Positions 9,596 through 18,092 of a DNA stretch of 64,000 nt are shown in pieces. A program made the translations under genes and the position numbers. The stretch is from Paenibacillus taihuensis (GTDB taxonomy: Bacteria > Bacillota > Bacilli > Paenibacillales > Paenibacillaceae), in assembly GCF_003386535.1 (NCBI RefSeq), contig NZ_QTTN01000001.1, positions 62,001-126,000 of the forward strand, in the 5' to 3' direction. The notes beneath the pieces were generated by a model, which saw nothing but the letters and a program-made list of their open reading frames with translations, ran no database searches and was not told the origin of the DNA. Within the stretch, counting starts at the first letter, position 1. Every line of letters starts with the position of its first letter.

Positions 9596-10183
9596 TTGAG
9601 GATCGGACTCATTCGGCATGGCAAGACAGATTGGAATGCACTCGGCAAAATTCAAGGCCAAACCGATATCCCGCTCAACGAAGAAGGGATCCGACAAGCT
9701 AACGCGCTTGCCTATCGGCTTCAGCATGAACCGCTGAGATGGGACGCCATTATTTCAAGTGACTTGTCTCGCGCGATTGAGACAGCGACGATAATATCGA
9801 AGGCACTTCAAATTCCGCTGTTGCCGCCAGACGCCAGACTCCGGGAACGATTCTACGGAGAGGTAGAAGGAACAACGGAGGAAGAGAGACAGAAGCGCTG
9901 GGGACCGGATTGGAAGAAATGCGACTGCGGTCAGGAAAGCGATGCTTTGGTTCGCGAGAGATCGCTCAGTTTCGCCCAAGACACAGCAGATGCTAATCCA
10001 GACCGAAACATTCTTGTCGTCACGCACGGCAGCCTGCTCGCCCAGCTGCTGAAAGCGATGTGCGCTGATCTAGCTGATAAGCCGATCCACAATTTATCCT
10101 TCTCCATCATGGAACGCAGCGGTTCAAGCTGGAATCCGCTCCTTCATAACTGCACGCTACATCTGGAACAGCTGCAGAGCTAA
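9596..10183 (+). CDS. Histidine phosphatase (phosphoglycerate-mutase-like) family protein
   Basis: The RHG motif LIRHGKTDWN with the phosphorylated histidine is at the N-terminus, RLRERFYGEVEG carries the catalytic acid and VVTHGSLLAQ the second histidine. Members dephosphorylate sugar phosphates, nucleotides or cofactors; the substrate here is unknown. TTG 9596 is preferred over ATG 9569 because a GGGGGG ribosome site (9581-9586) is correctly spaced for it and the protein then starts at the conserved strand. It stands alone between a sigma operon and a terminator. Confidence 0.88.
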   Translation: MRIGLIRHGKTDWNALGKIQGQTDIPLNEEGIRQANALAYRLQHEPLRWDAIISSDLSRAIETATIISKALQIPLLPPDARLRERFYGEVEGTTEEERQKRWGPDWKKCDCGQESDALVRERSLSFAQDTADANPDRNILVVTHGSLLAQLLKAMCADLADKPIHNLSFSIMERSGSSWNPLLHNCTLHLEQLQS

Positions 10184-10197
10184 GAACTGAACAGAAC

Positions 10198-10240
10198 AGC
10201 CGTCAATCCTCTTATTCTAAGGGGGGCGACGGCTTTTTTT
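10198..10240 (+). terminator. Intrinsic terminator after the histidine phosphatase gene
   Basis: AGCCGTC (10198-10204) pairs with GACGGCT (10228-10234), followed by a run of T residues to 10240. Confidence 0.85.
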
Positions 10241-10248
10241 ATTGCTAA

Positions 10249-10257
10249 TGTTATAAT
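10249..10257 (+). promoter_or_regulatory. Extended -10 promoter candidate
   Basis: TG-T-TATAAT (10249-10257) is a perfect extended -10 element placed right after the previous terminator and about 64 bases before the start at 10321. No good -35 is visible. Confidence 0.45.
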
Positions 10258-10320
10258 TTTCGTCAATGTTCCCATAATGGTAGTAAACCTGTGAGAGGCG
10301 CTTGGAACGGAGGGCTGTAT

Positions 10321-11559
10321 ATGAATTTAGCAGATATGCTTAGCTATGCGGATATTGGACAGCTAAGCCGGATTGCGACGACCTATCAATGTGAATGCAA
10401 CGGAAACTCGAAAAATGATCTCATCCAGTCGATTCTGTCGACGGTGAATCGAAGAGATGTGTTTGAAGCGCAGATTGGCGCGATGAAGCTCGAGGATTTG
10501 AGGTTCATTAATTCGCTCTTATTCGATGCAAGAGACGCATTCAGCCTAGAAGAGCTAATTGCTCGTGTACAGCAGAGCCGATTTGCAAGCCCATCGGAAG
10601 AAGCGAAGCCAGAAGAAGAGAGCGCAAAATCATCAGCGGCAGCAGCGAAGAAGACCGAAGCTGCCAAGAGCAAGGCTGCGAAACTATCAAACAAAAGCCG
10701 GGCAGCCAAAGAGAAGCAAGTCCAGGAAGACGGGCCGCGAGATACGATCTCAAGGTTCAAGCAGTACGGCTGGCTGTTTAACGGATATGCCGGTCCGAAC
10801 CGTTATCTGTTCCAAGTGCCTACAGATTTAAAGGAAAGATTCAAAGAATCGATGGAGCGCAGACTTGCCTCCCAAGTCGTCTATGCTGGTGATGAGCCGC
10901 ATGCTTATCGCGACGAGCAGATGCTTATGGGCGACGATGTTGCCCAGCTGCTTACATACATTCACCTCAATGAAATTCCGCTCACTAGCGAAGGCTTCAT
11001 GTACAAGCGGAATGTCCTGCAGCTGCTGGAACTGTTCGGGGTGAAGGAGCAGCTTCCGGGCAAAGGAGAATGGCGCTTCGGATATGGCAGAAGAATGAAA
11101 GAATATCCGAACCGGCTCTCGCTTCTCTACGACTATTGCTACTATAAAGGATGGATTACAGAGACAGCGACTGGGCTGGAGTTGACACCACCCGGTCAAG
11201 AGCGGCAGGCGACGCGCGCAGCCGAGCCAACGGACAAGCTGTATCAGTTCTGGCTGAGGCTGTACAAGGGGCCGATTCCGAACATAAGAGCGATCGTTCA
11301 CTGGATCGATAAGCTCGGCAGCCGTTGGGTGAAAGCAGAGACGGTGCGTACGACATTAACGCCGTACATCAAGCCGTTCTATTATGATCAGCCAGAAACG
11401 ATTCTCGAGCATCGGCTGATTAGCATGATGATGCATCTTGGTCTTCTGCGTATTGGCGATCATCATGAGCATGGGCAAGTAATCCGGATGACGCCGCTCG
11501 GCCGCACGGTTGTTGCGGGTCAGAGCATAGATGACGAAGCGATTGTTTTGAACAGCTAA
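10321..11559 (+). CDS. Conserved protein of unknown function with Ala/Lys-rich linker
   Basis: The 412-residue soluble protein is not confidently recognised. Residues 1-80 form a SAP/winged-helix-like helical region (YADIGQLSRIATTYQCECNG, KNDLIQSIL). Residues about 85-140 are a low-complexity stretch rich in A, K, E and S. The C-terminal 270 residues look like two winged-helix modules (LLELFGVKEQLPG; YYKGWITETATGLELTPPG; MMHLGLLRI...VIRMTPLGRTV), a pattern resembling the XPB/Ssl2 N-terminal-type helicase-associated domain. ATG 10321 is chosen over GTG 10291 because of CGGAGGG upstream. Confidence 0.7.
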   Translation: MNLADMLSYADIGQLSRIATTYQCECNGNSKNDLIQSILSTVNRRDVFEAQIGAMKLEDLRFINSLLFDARDAFSLEELIARVQQSRFASPSEEAKPEEESAKSSAAAAKKTEAAKSKAAKLSNKSRAAKEKQVQEDGPRDTISRFKQYGWLFNGYAGPNRYLFQVPTDLKERFKESMERRLASQVVYAGDEPHAYRDEQMLMGDDVAQLLTYIHLNEIPLTSEGFMYKRNVLQLLELFGVKEQLPGKGEWRFGYGRRMKEYPNRLSLLYDYCYYKGWITETATGLELTPPGQERQATRAAEPTDKLYQFWLRLYKGPIPNIRAIVHWIDKLGSRWVKAETVRTTLTPYIKPFYYDQPETILEHRLISMMMHLGLLRIGDHHEHGQVIRMTPLGRTVVAGQSIDDEAIVLNS

Positions 11560-11785
11560 GCTAACCGGGTCAGTTGGACAAACATACCTGGGCAGAAGCA
11601 CATTTCTTGCATTCGGCAGGGCCATCGTCCCAATCGGGGGCTGGCGAGATGAATATGATAAAGTAGAGCCGGTTCGCTTAAGGGTAACAGATATAATTAC
11701 CCACCTATACGCTTTCACTTATTCGCCTGCGGGAGTCGTCACAGATCGGATGGAAAGCTATTGGCGCTTAAGGAAAGGTATATAG
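11552..11785 (+). pseudogene. Protein-like reading frame without a start codon (possible gene remnant)
   Basis: A frame open from 11552 to a TAG at 11783-11785 reads like real protein, for example RAIVPIGGWRDEYDKVEP and TDIITHLYAFTYSPAGVVTD, with ordinary local codon use. It has no ATG, GTG or TTG at a useful place. TTG 11574 in another frame begins M-D-K-H-T-W-A-E and would join it only by a frameshift near 11610. It may be a decayed gene or one read by frameshifting. I do not recognise the family. Confidence 0.35.
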
Positions 11786-11818
11786 GATCTCTTAAACGCG
11801 GTTTTGGAGGTGTATCCT

Positions 11819-12001
11819 ATGGACAAAATGAAAGTATCGTACGAAGTGATGCTCGGGCTCGCTGCTGAAATGTTACTGGATGAAGCTGTACTCAAATTCC
11901 GTAGGGATAAGCTTTATCAGGCCATTGACAGTGCGCTTGCGTCAGGCGATCGGGATACGTTCCAACGTTTGACTGACGAGCTGAAGACATTACACGCATA
12001 A
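11819..12001 (+). CDS. Small IDEAL-domain protein
   Basis: The 60-residue protein consists almost entirely of the IDEAL domain found at the C-terminus of YpiB/ReoY-like Firmicute proteins: a helical block ending LYQAIDSALASGDRDTFQRL. The UPF0302 part of YpiB is absent. ATG 11819 is selected by GGAGGTG at 11806-11812 over the upstream TTG 11804. In B. subtilis ypiB also lies just before ypiF and qcrABC, which supports the assignment by position. Confidence 0.75.
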   Translation: MDKMKVSYEVMLGLAAEMLLDEAVLKFRRDKLYQAIDSALASGDRDTFQRLTDELKTLHA

Positions 12002-12033
12002 TGGAGGCGGACGCGAACATCCGCTTAAACCAA

Positions 12034-12098
12034 AGCCTGTACAACCGAGTCGCGAAATGAGCAATTTCGTGAAGTCTCGGAACGTGCAGGCTGTTTTT
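12034..12098 (+). terminator. Long nested terminator hairpin
   Basis: AGCCTGTAC (12034-12042) pairs with GTGCAGGCT (12084-12092, one G-U), CCGAG (12045-12049) with CTCGG (12076-12080), and CGCGAAAT (12051-12058) with ATTTCGTG (12064-12071). TTTTTT follows. The single folded arm of about 59 bases is much longer than neighbouring terminators. Confidence 0.8.
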
Positions 12099-12179
12099 TG
12101 TGTTCCAGAATTGTGGTAGGATGGTAGAAAAGTGTTGGTTTTCGATATTTGCTACATAATAAGGACTGGTGAATGCACA

Positions 12180-12605
12180 ATGAAATTTAGCGAGTTAAGC
12201 GCGGACGGATGGGCAGAGCTTGCCCCTTATCTAGACACGGCGGTGCTGCCTGTATCCGGGCTGCAAGGAACAGAGATGCCGCATGAGGCTACGGCAGTGC
12301 TGGAACGACTGCGGGATGTACTCGATCTGATCGAGATTCCCTTCAAAGGAAGAATCGTTACATATCCTGCTTGCCAGTACGGAACTTGGACACCGGAGTT
12401 AAGCAGCCAACTGCAATCATTATCAAGCAATCTGCGTCAAGTCGGGTTCAAATACGTGGTTATCGTCATGGCCTTTGGAGCACCGTCTGAGGCGAAGGTG
12501 GAAACAGGGGCAGACCTCATCATAAGCCTGAGTGAACAAGGGGAATTGCCATCCGGAACCGATGTGAACGACGCCGTTCGACAACTTTGGCTTGGACGAG
12601 CGTAA
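12180..12605 (+). CDS. YpiF-like protein (DUF2487)
   Basis: This 141-residue soluble protein of unknown function matches YpiF by position, directly before qcrABC, and by general character: MKFSELSADGWAELAPYLDT, then a short alpha/beta domain ending in DAVRQLWLGRA. ATG 12180 is preferred to TTG 12132 because of GGTGA shortly upstream and because YpiF-like proteins start at this point. Any link to respiration is inference from neighbourhood only. Confidence 0.7.
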   Translation: MKFSELSADGWAELAPYLDTAVLPVSGLQGTEMPHEATAVLERLRDVLDLIEIPFKGRIVTYPACQYGTWTPELSSQLQSLSSNLRQVGFKYVVIVMAFGAPSEAKVETGADLIISLSEQGELPSGTDVNDAVRQLWLGRA

Positions 12606-12752
12606 GGTCCGGAAGAAGTACGTGGCAGAATACGCATAAGGTGACAGCGGTTGGGGAAAACCAATAGCCAGTGACAAAGGTTAAATGTGACAAAATGACA
12701 ACAAAATTGAGATTGCATTTTGAACTGATAAGCAAAAACGCCTGCCATATTC

Positions 12753-12781
12753 TTGACGCTCTATATGACCTAGGCTATTAT
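12753..12781 (+). promoter_or_regulatory. Sigma-A promoter of qcrABC
   Basis: TTGACG (12753-12758), a 17-base spacer and TATTAT (12776-12781) give a start near 12788 and a 75-base leader. Upstream, TGACAAA/TGACAAC occurs three times (12672, 12688, 12696), a possible regulator site. Nothing else is visible in the 258-base gap. Confidence 0.75.
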
Positions 12782-12863
12782 AGGTAATGTCCAAGTTCAA
12801 CGTGCGTTTTGCCTACTCCGGCAGAACACAAGATATGGCTCAGCAAAGGGGGTAGAACAGAAG

Positions 12864-13394
12864 ATGAGTAACCATGGAAAACAGGATAAAGCGAATAGTT
12901 CGGCTAAGCGCGGTATATCAAGGCGGCAGTTTTTGTCGTATACGCTCGGCGGCGCTGGCGCATTCATGGCTGCAGGCATGTCACTACCGATGATCCGTTT
13001 CGCGGTTGATCCGATTCTGCAAAAAAAAGCAGGCGGAACATGGATTAAAGTAGTTGAGGCAAGCAAACTTACGAATGAACCTCAAGAATTCAAGTTCAAA
13101 ATTCACCAAGTGGACGGCTGGTATGTCAGCGATCCGGAATTGACAGCTTGGATTTCCAAGGACGACAGCGGTAATGCTTTCGCATTGTCCCCTGTTTGTA
13201 AACACTTGGGTTGTACAATTGGCTGGAACACGGAGAAGAACAACGAGTATGTTTGTCCGTGTCACGGAGCTCACTACACGAAGGACGGCAAAAACTTGGT
13301 CGTAGCTCCGAAGCCGCTCGATGAATACGATTTGAAGATTGAGAACGATTGGGTGTATCTCGGCCCGATTAAAGCAAACACACGGGTGAAATAA
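12864..13394 (+). CDS. qcrA: Menaquinol:cytochrome c reductase Rieske iron-sulfur subunit
   Basis: The 176-residue protein has a twin-arginine-type N-terminus (SRRQFLSYTLGGAG) with one membrane segment and an exported Rieske domain whose 2Fe-2S ligands are in CKHLGC and CPCHGAH (residues about 112-136). It passes electrons from menaquinol to the cytochrome subunit at the outer membrane face. ATG 12864 follows AAAGGGGGTAG. It leads the qcrABC operon. Confidence 0.95.
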   Translation: MSNHGKQDKANSSAKRGISRRQFLSYTLGGAGAFMAAGMSLPMIRFAVDPILQKKAGGTWIKVVEASKLTNEPQEFKFKIHQVDGWYVSDPELTAWISKDDSGNAFALSPVCKHLGCTIGWNTEKNNEYVCPCHGAHYTKDGKNLVVAPKPLDEYDLKIENDWVYLGPIKANTRVK

Positions 13395-13410
13395 GGAGGC
13401 GTAAGCTCAG

Positions 13411-14082
13411 ATGATGAAAGGTGTCTACAACTGGATTGATGAACGTCTTGATATTACGCCGATGTGGAGGGACGTTGCGGACCACGAGGTTCCGGAGCAC
13501 GTTAACCCTGCGCATCACTTCTCTGCATTCGTGTATTGCTTTGGCGGATTGACGTTCTTCATCACAGTAATTCAAATTCTGTCGGGTATGTTCCTGACGA
13601 TGTACTTCGTACCGGATATCATCAACGCGTACAAGTCGGTCGACTATCTTCAGCACAAAGTTGCATTCGGCGGTATCGTTCGCGGCATGCACCACTGGGG
13701 TGCGAGCCTTGTAATCGTTATGATGTTCCTGCACACGCTTCGCGTTTTCTTCACGGGTTCCTATAAGGCGCCTCGTGAAATGAACTGGGTTGTCGGTATG
13801 TTGATTTTCTTCATCATGCTCGGACTTGGTTTCACAGGCTACCTCCTTCCTTGGGATAACAAAGCTTACTTCGCAACGAAGGTTGGTATTCAAATCGCTG
13901 AATCCGTGCCGTATATCGGTACATATATCAAAGAATTGATGCAAGGCGGAGAAATCGTAGGCGCTGAAACGTTAACCCGCTTCTTCGCAATTCACGTTTT
14001 CTTCCTGCCAGGTGCGCTTCTTGCGCTTCTTGCGGCACACTTCTTTATGATCCGGAAGCAAGGTATTTCGGGACCACTATAA
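13411..14082 (+). CDS. qcrB: Menaquinol:cytochrome c reductase cytochrome b subunit
   Basis: The 223-residue protein is a b6-type short cytochrome b with four membrane segments. Haem-ligand histidines are in MHHWGASLVIVMMFLHTLR and in FFAIHVFFLPGALLALLAAH, the two-pair pattern of b6. It holds the quinol-oxidising site with the Rieske protein. It starts 16 bases after qcrA behind AAGGAGGCG. Confidence 0.95.
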   Translation: MMKGVYNWIDERLDITPMWRDVADHEVPEHVNPAHHFSAFVYCFGGLTFFITVIQILSGMFLTMYFVPDIINAYKSVDYLQHKVAFGGIVRGMHHWGASLVIVMMFLHTLRVFFTGSYKAPREMNWVVGMLIFFIMLGLGFTGYLLPWDNKAYFATKVGIQIAESVPYIGTYIKELMQGGEIVGAETLTRFFAIHVFFLPGALLALLAAHFFMIRKQGISGPL

Positions 14083-14104
14083 GCCGAAGGGAGGCATATT
14101 GCGA

Positions 14105-14980
14105 ATGGCACACGGTCACAAATCGAACGAAAAAGTCGTATTCGTTGGTGATTCGCGGGTTCGTAAAAAAGCGAAGACAGGTCCGTCTATCCCTCCTGAC
14201 TATTCTTCCTACCCAGGCAAATCGGAAGCGTTTATTCCGAACTTCCTGCTGAAAGAATGGATGGTTGGTGTAGTAGTACTCGTCGGATTCCTAGTTCTGA
14301 CGATTGCCGAACCGGCTCCGCTTGGTTACCCTGCAGATCCTACGAATGCTGCGTTTATTCCGATGCCGGACTGGTACTTCCTGTTCCTGTATCAATTCCT
14401 GAAATTGCAATACGTATCGAAGGACTATGTCGTACTCGGTACGGTTGGTATTCCTGGCGTAGCTTTCGGCGCACTTCTGCTGGCTCCATTCTTGGATACA
14501 GGCAAGGAGCGTCGTTTCTACAGACGTCCAATTACAGCGATTCTCATGTTCATGTCGCTTATCTCTGTTTTCTATCTGACGAAGCAATCGTGGGATCACT
14601 ACCAGCACGAGCTGAAGCTGACGAACACGATTCCAGAGCATATTCTTCGTGAAGAGAAAGCGCGTGAAGCAGCAGAGAAAGGCCAAGAACCTGGCGGCGA
14701 AGCAGCTGCAGCAGCTGATATTCCGCTCGTTGATAAAGACGATCCTGCGGTTGAAATTACGAAGAAAGCGCAGTGCGTTGCATGTCACGGCGCTGACCTC
14801 AAAGGTAATGAAGGCGCAGGCATTCCATCGTTCCACGGAATCGGCGACACGTTCACGAAGGAAGAGCTTGTTGATATCGTAACTAACGGTAAAAACAACA
14901 TGCCTTCATTCAAAGACAAGCTGAGCCCAGAGGAAATCGATCAACTGACGACTTGGCTGGCGAAGCAGAAAAAAGCATAA
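14105..14980 (+). CDS. qcrC: Menaquinol:cytochrome c reductase cytochrome c subunit (subunit IV-cytochrome c fusion)
   Basis: Residues 1-165 match subunit IV of b6f complexes, with three membrane segments and the quinol-site motif PDWYFLFLYQFLKL. The C-terminal 80 residues are an exported cytochrome c domain with haem site CVACH and a methionine ligand in NNMPSF. This fusion is typical of Bacillus-type bc complexes. ATG 14105 is chosen over TTG 14099 because GGGAGG (14089-14094) is then properly spaced. Confidence 0.94.
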   Translation: MAHGHKSNEKVVFVGDSRVRKKAKTGPSIPPDYSSYPGKSEAFIPNFLLKEWMVGVVVLVGFLVLTIAEPAPLGYPADPTNAAFIPMPDWYFLFLYQFLKLQYVSKDYVVLGTVGIPGVAFGALLLAPFLDTGKERRFYRRPITAILMFMSLISVFYLTKQSWDHYQHELKLTNTIPEHILREEKAREAAEKGQEPGGEAAAAADIPLVDKDDPAVEITKKAQCVACHGADLKGNEGAGIPSFHGIGDTFTKEELVDIVTNGKNNMPSFKDKLSPEEIDQLTTWLAKQKKA

Positions 14981-14993
14981 TACGCACAAATAA

Positions 14994-15026
14994 AACCTGA
15001 TCGTTCAACGCGGTCAGGTTTTTTTT
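14994..15026 (+). terminator. Intrinsic terminator after qcrC
   Basis: AACCTGATCG (14994-15003) pairs with CGGTCAGGTT (15011-15020, one G-U), followed by a T run to about 15026. Confidence 0.88.
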
Positions 15027-15052
15027 CAAATTATTCAAGGGGTTGTTAGCAC

Positions 15053-15688
15053 GTGAATGCTGCAAGTGTATTAGTAAGCCGGGATCTGCTGACTAGCCGG
15101 TTCATGCTTTGGACGCTCTTCTGGGTTAACGCGGCTGGTACAGTGTATGGCTACATCTGGTACGGCCAGCAAATTGAATATACTGCACAGTATCAGTCGT
15201 TATGGCAAATTATTTTCGTACCGGACAGCCCGACGGCGAGCTTGTTCTTTACGTTATCGTTGCTGTTTCTGCTGTTTCCGAGATTGTCTAAGCCATCAGG
15301 CGTATATATCGGAGTGCGAACCATCGTTGAAGCGCTTGGCGTCGTAACATCGATCAAATATGGATTTTGGGCGGTAACGATGATATTGGCGGGCGGTGCG
15401 CAAGGTGACCCGCTGGAGTGGCAGCATTATATGCTGATGGTATCGCATCTTGGGATGGCGTTTGAAGCGATGCTGTTCATTCGTTTCTTCGTGTTCGGCC
15501 GTTTCGCTGCCTTTCTTGCGCTTATCTGGCTGCTGCTTAATGATACGATTGACTATACATATTACGTGTACCCATGGCTTCCTGATGTGCTCGAGAATGA
15601 TGTTTCTGCGATTCAATCGTTTACGATGGGCTTATCTATTGTCAGCACGCTGCTGACATGGCTGTTTATATCGCTTAGGAAGGTCTAA
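15053..15688 (+). CDS. YpjA-like membrane protein (DUF1405)
   Basis: The 211-residue protein has about six membrane segments (for example FTLSLLFLLFPRL, FAAFLALIWLLLND, LSIVSTLLTWLFISL) and no recognised catalytic motif. B. subtilis ypjA follows qcrC in the same way. The GTG start at 15053 follows AAGGGG. Function is unknown; the position suggests a membrane or respiratory role, but that is inference. Confidence 0.82.
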   Translation: MNAASVLVSRDLLTSRFMLWTLFWVNAAGTVYGYIWYGQQIEYTAQYQSLWQIIFVPDSPTASLFFTLSLLFLLFPRLSKPSGVYIGVRTIVEALGVVTSIKYGFWAVTMILAGGAQGDPLEWQHYMLMVSHLGMAFEAMLFIRFFVFGRFAAFLALIWLLLNDTIDYTYYVYPWLPDVLENDVSAIQSFTMGLSIVSTLLTWLFISLRKV

Positions 15689-15732
15689 GATTGGACATCC
15701 CCCCATAAATTGATTAGGGGAGGGATGAGAGC

Positions 15733-16665
15733 ATGAGAGCATCATCGTTGTTCGCGCTGTTCTGCAGCGCAGTGTTTATAGGATATTTGGCAATCGGCAG
15801 CTTCGCTGGGCTGTCAGCAGCCGTAGCATCGGCTGCGGCACCTACTCCGGCCGTCGAGACTTCGGCGGTGGACAAGCAGGCGGGCAGCGGGGTCGCCAAG
15901 CTGAGCCAGCTTGCAGACGAGCTGTATACGGCCGCAAACGATGCGAATCGGCAGGTCGTATATAATTTGCTGCAGCGAATGGAACAACTGTCCGAGCTGA
16001 AGGCGGTTCGCGCCAGCGGTACAGATGCGGGCTGGGCTGCTTACGACCAGACGGTGAAAGGGTTGAAGCAGGCGCTCTCGGAGAAAGGGACGAGCCAGCG
16101 ATGGTATATCGAGGCTGCGAAGCTGAAGCTTGCGAGCGATGCGCTCTATCGGCCGACAGTTCCGTTGTGGCTTCAGTATGAAGGCATATTGAAGGACGAT
16201 GAGAACCGGATCATGATCGCGTGGCAATCCCAGACAGAAGGGCGTTTCGATGCGGCTAAAGTGAACCTGGACATATATCGCGATCACATCGATCGGTTTG
16301 AAATAGCAGCGCTCATGCAGCGTGATGCAGGACAGCTTCAGGCGCTGAGAGATCAGGTAACGTATACGGAGCGGATATTAACTGCAGTAGACGGGGGAGC
16401 GGTGAAGCCGCAAGAGGTGCAGTTCGCGCTTGAGGGGCTTAATTCTGCCGCAAGCCGGCTGTTCCGTCTCTCGGACGGCCAGCCGGCTTTGGCCGAAGCG
16501 ATACCGCCTGGAACGACAATCGGCGAATATCGCAAGGGCAGCAGCCAAATCGTGGAAATGTTTATTGCGGCTTTCGTCATGGCGGTGCTAGGTTTCGCCG
16601 GCTGGCGCAAATATTCGCTCTACCGGAACGTTGGCGAACCGGTGTCACGCAATAAGTTCAAGTAA
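15733..16665 (+). CDS. ypjB: Sporulation protein YpjB
   Basis: The 310-residue protein has an N-terminal signal or anchor (SLFALFCSAVFIGYLAIG), a long helical extracytoplasmic region and a C-terminal membrane segment (MFIAAFVMAVLGFAGW). It matches YpjB in topology and in position after ypjA. YpjB is expressed during sporulation in Bacillus; its molecular role is not known. GGGGAGGG at 15716-15723 sets the ATG. Confidence 0.8.
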   Translation: MRASSLFALFCSAVFIGYLAIGSFAGLSAAVASAAAPTPAVETSAVDKQAGSGVAKLSQLADELYTAANDANRQVVYNLLQRMEQLSELKAVRASGTDAGWAAYDQTVKGLKQALSEKGTSQRWYIEAAKLKLASDALYRPTVPLWLQYEGILKDDENRIMIAWQSQTEGRFDAAKVNLDIYRDHIDRFEIAALMQRDAGQLQALRDQVTYTERILTAVDGGAVKPQEVQFALEGLNSAASRLFRLSDGQPALAEAIPPGTTIGEYRKGSSQIVEMFIAAFVMAVLGFAGWRKYSLYRNVGEPVSRNKFK

Positions 16666-16674
16666 GCGCGAGGC

Positions 16675-17541
16675 CTATCCGTCCTTGAAGCCTTCGCCAA
16701 TTACTTCGTGCACATCCGTAATAATGATAAAAGCAAGCGGGTCGATACTGCGGACAATCGTTTTGAGCTGCCGGAATTCATGGCGGGCAACGACGCAGTA
16801 GACGACCTCTTTTTGTTTGCCGGAGAAAGCTCCTTTGGCCGGGTAGATCGTTACGCCGCGGTCCAACGTTTCATTAATGAGCTTGCTCATTTCATCGCCA
16901 TGATCGGTGACGACAGAGAATGCTTTTGCCGCATATGCGCCTTCTTGAATGAAGTCGATCAGCTTGGACGCAATGAAGACGGCAACGAGCGTGTACAGCA
17001 CCTTCTCCTTCGGAATATACAATAATGAAAGCCCGATTACGATGATGTCGGATGCAAGGATGAATTGACCCATGCTCCAGCCTTTCAGCTTAGAGGCAAT
17101 CCGGGCGATGATATCGACGCCGCCTGTTGTTCCGCCATAGCGGAATACGATTCCGAGGCCTGCGCCAAGCGTAACGCCGGCATAGAGAACGGCAAGTATG
17201 TAATCGTTGGACGTTTTGAACGGCTCTATCCAACCGGAGGAGATCATTTTCTCCATTATAGCAAGGAATACGGAGAGCGAGACCGAGCCGAAGATGGTAT
17301 AACCGATATGGGATCGACCGAGCACCTTCCAACCGAGAAAATAAAGCGGAATATTCAATATAAGCGTAGTTACGGATAATGGCCAGTCAAAGGCGTAATT
17401 GAGCAAAATCGCGATACCCGTGACGCCGCCTTCCATGAGTTGATTCGGCAATACGAAGTACTGCAGGCCGAACGCGTAGATGGCTGTCCCCAGCATGACG
17501 AAAGGAAGCGTGCGCAGGAGCTGAGCGAGGTTTGTTTTCAT
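16675..17541 (-). CDS. YitT-family membrane protein (DUF161 plus DUF2179)
   Basis: The 288-residue protein has five or six membrane segments (residues 1-170, e.g. GTAIYAFGLQYFVLP, GITGVAILLN-like GGVTGIAILLNYAF, RYGGTTGGVDIIARI) and a C-terminal cytosolic DUF2179 domain (AFSVVTDHGDEMSKLINETL ... DVHEVIGEGF). It resembles YpjC/YitT. On the reverse strand AAAGGAG precedes the ATG by 12 bases, a little far. It is transcribed against its neighbours. Substrate or function unknown. Confidence 0.88.
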   Translation of the reverse strand: MKTNLAQLLRTLPFVMLGTAIYAFGLQYFVLPNQLMEGGVTGIAILLNYAFDWPLSVTTLILNIPLYFLGWKVLGRSHIGYTIFGSVSLSVFLAIMEKMISSGWIEPFKTSNDYILAVLYAGVTLGAGLGIVFRYGGTTGGVDIIARIASKLKGWSMGQFILASDIIVIGLSLLYIPKEKVLYTLVAVFIASKLIDFIQEGAYAAKAFSVVTDHGDEMSKLINETLDRGVTIYPAKGAFSGKQKEVVYCVVARHEFRQLKTIVRSIDPLAFIIITDVHEVIGEGFKDG

Positions 17542-17591
17542 CTAAGATGATGACTCCTTTCAAATGGTTGCAAAATGATAAAGGCTATAAC

Positions 17592-17620
17592 ATAGTATGT
17601 CTCTTTGCAGGGATTGTCAA
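17592..17620 (-). promoter_or_regulatory. Sigma-A promoter of the YitT-family gene
   Basis: On the reverse strand, TTGACA (17620-17615), a 17-base spacer and TACTAT (17597-17592) drive the gene at 17541. Confidence 0.65.
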
Positions 17621-17628
17621 AAGCATTG

Positions 17629-17657
17629 TTTTCAAAAGCGCTTTGATATAACATAAT
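17629..17657 (+). promoter_or_regulatory. Promoter candidate for the MazG-like gene
   Basis: TTTTCA (17629-17634), 17 bases, CATAAT (17652-17657). If used, the ATG at 17656 lies inside the -10 element and cannot be the start of the following gene. Confidence 0.4.
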
Positions 17658-17703
17658 GGGAAGATCAACTGATTGTCCAAGTGTCAGGAAAGGATGTTTC
17701 ACA

Positions 17704-18042
17704 TTGTCTCAAAAAACAATGGCAGACCTGCAGCGCGAAGTTGACGACTACATATCGCAGTTTAAAGAAGGCTATTTCAGCCCATTGTCGATGCTGGCAA
17801 GAATGAGCGAAGAAGTAGGCGAGCTGGCGCGGGAAGTGAACCACCGCTATGGCGAGAAGCCGAAGAAAGCCGATGAAGCGGATAATTCCATCGAAATGGA
17901 ATTAGGCGATATTCTATTTATCGTCATCTGTTTCGCGAATTCTATGGGTATCGATCTAGCTGAAGCGCATGACCGCGTGATGAATAAGTTTAATACTCGC
18001 GATGCAAATCGCTGGACGCGAAAAAACGTCGAACATAATTAA
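17704..18042 (+). CDS. MazG-like nucleotide pyrophosphohydrolase (YpjD-like)
   Basis: The 112-residue all-alpha NTP pyrophosphohydrolase shows the metal-binding acids in SEEVGELAREVNHRYGEK and in ELGDILFIVICFANS. Such proteins hydrolyse (d)NTPs, often damaged ones. TTG 17704, preceded by AGGAAAGGATG, is preferred to ATG 17656. In B. subtilis ypjD stands just before dapB; here a TPR gene lies between. Confidence 0.88.
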   Translation: MSQKTMADLQREVDDYISQFKEGYFSPLSMLARMSEEVGELAREVNHRYGEKPKKADEADNSIEMELGDILFIVICFANSMGIDLAEAHDRVMNKFNTRDANRWTRKNVEHN

Positions 18043-18092
18043 CGTCCTTACATATGCTGTACCATCAACCTGTGTACAAGGAGGATGGGCGG

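Noticed and set aside
12132-12179. Upstream TTG start for the YpiF-like gene
   Set aside because: The added residues have no ribosome site; ATG 12180 fits the family.
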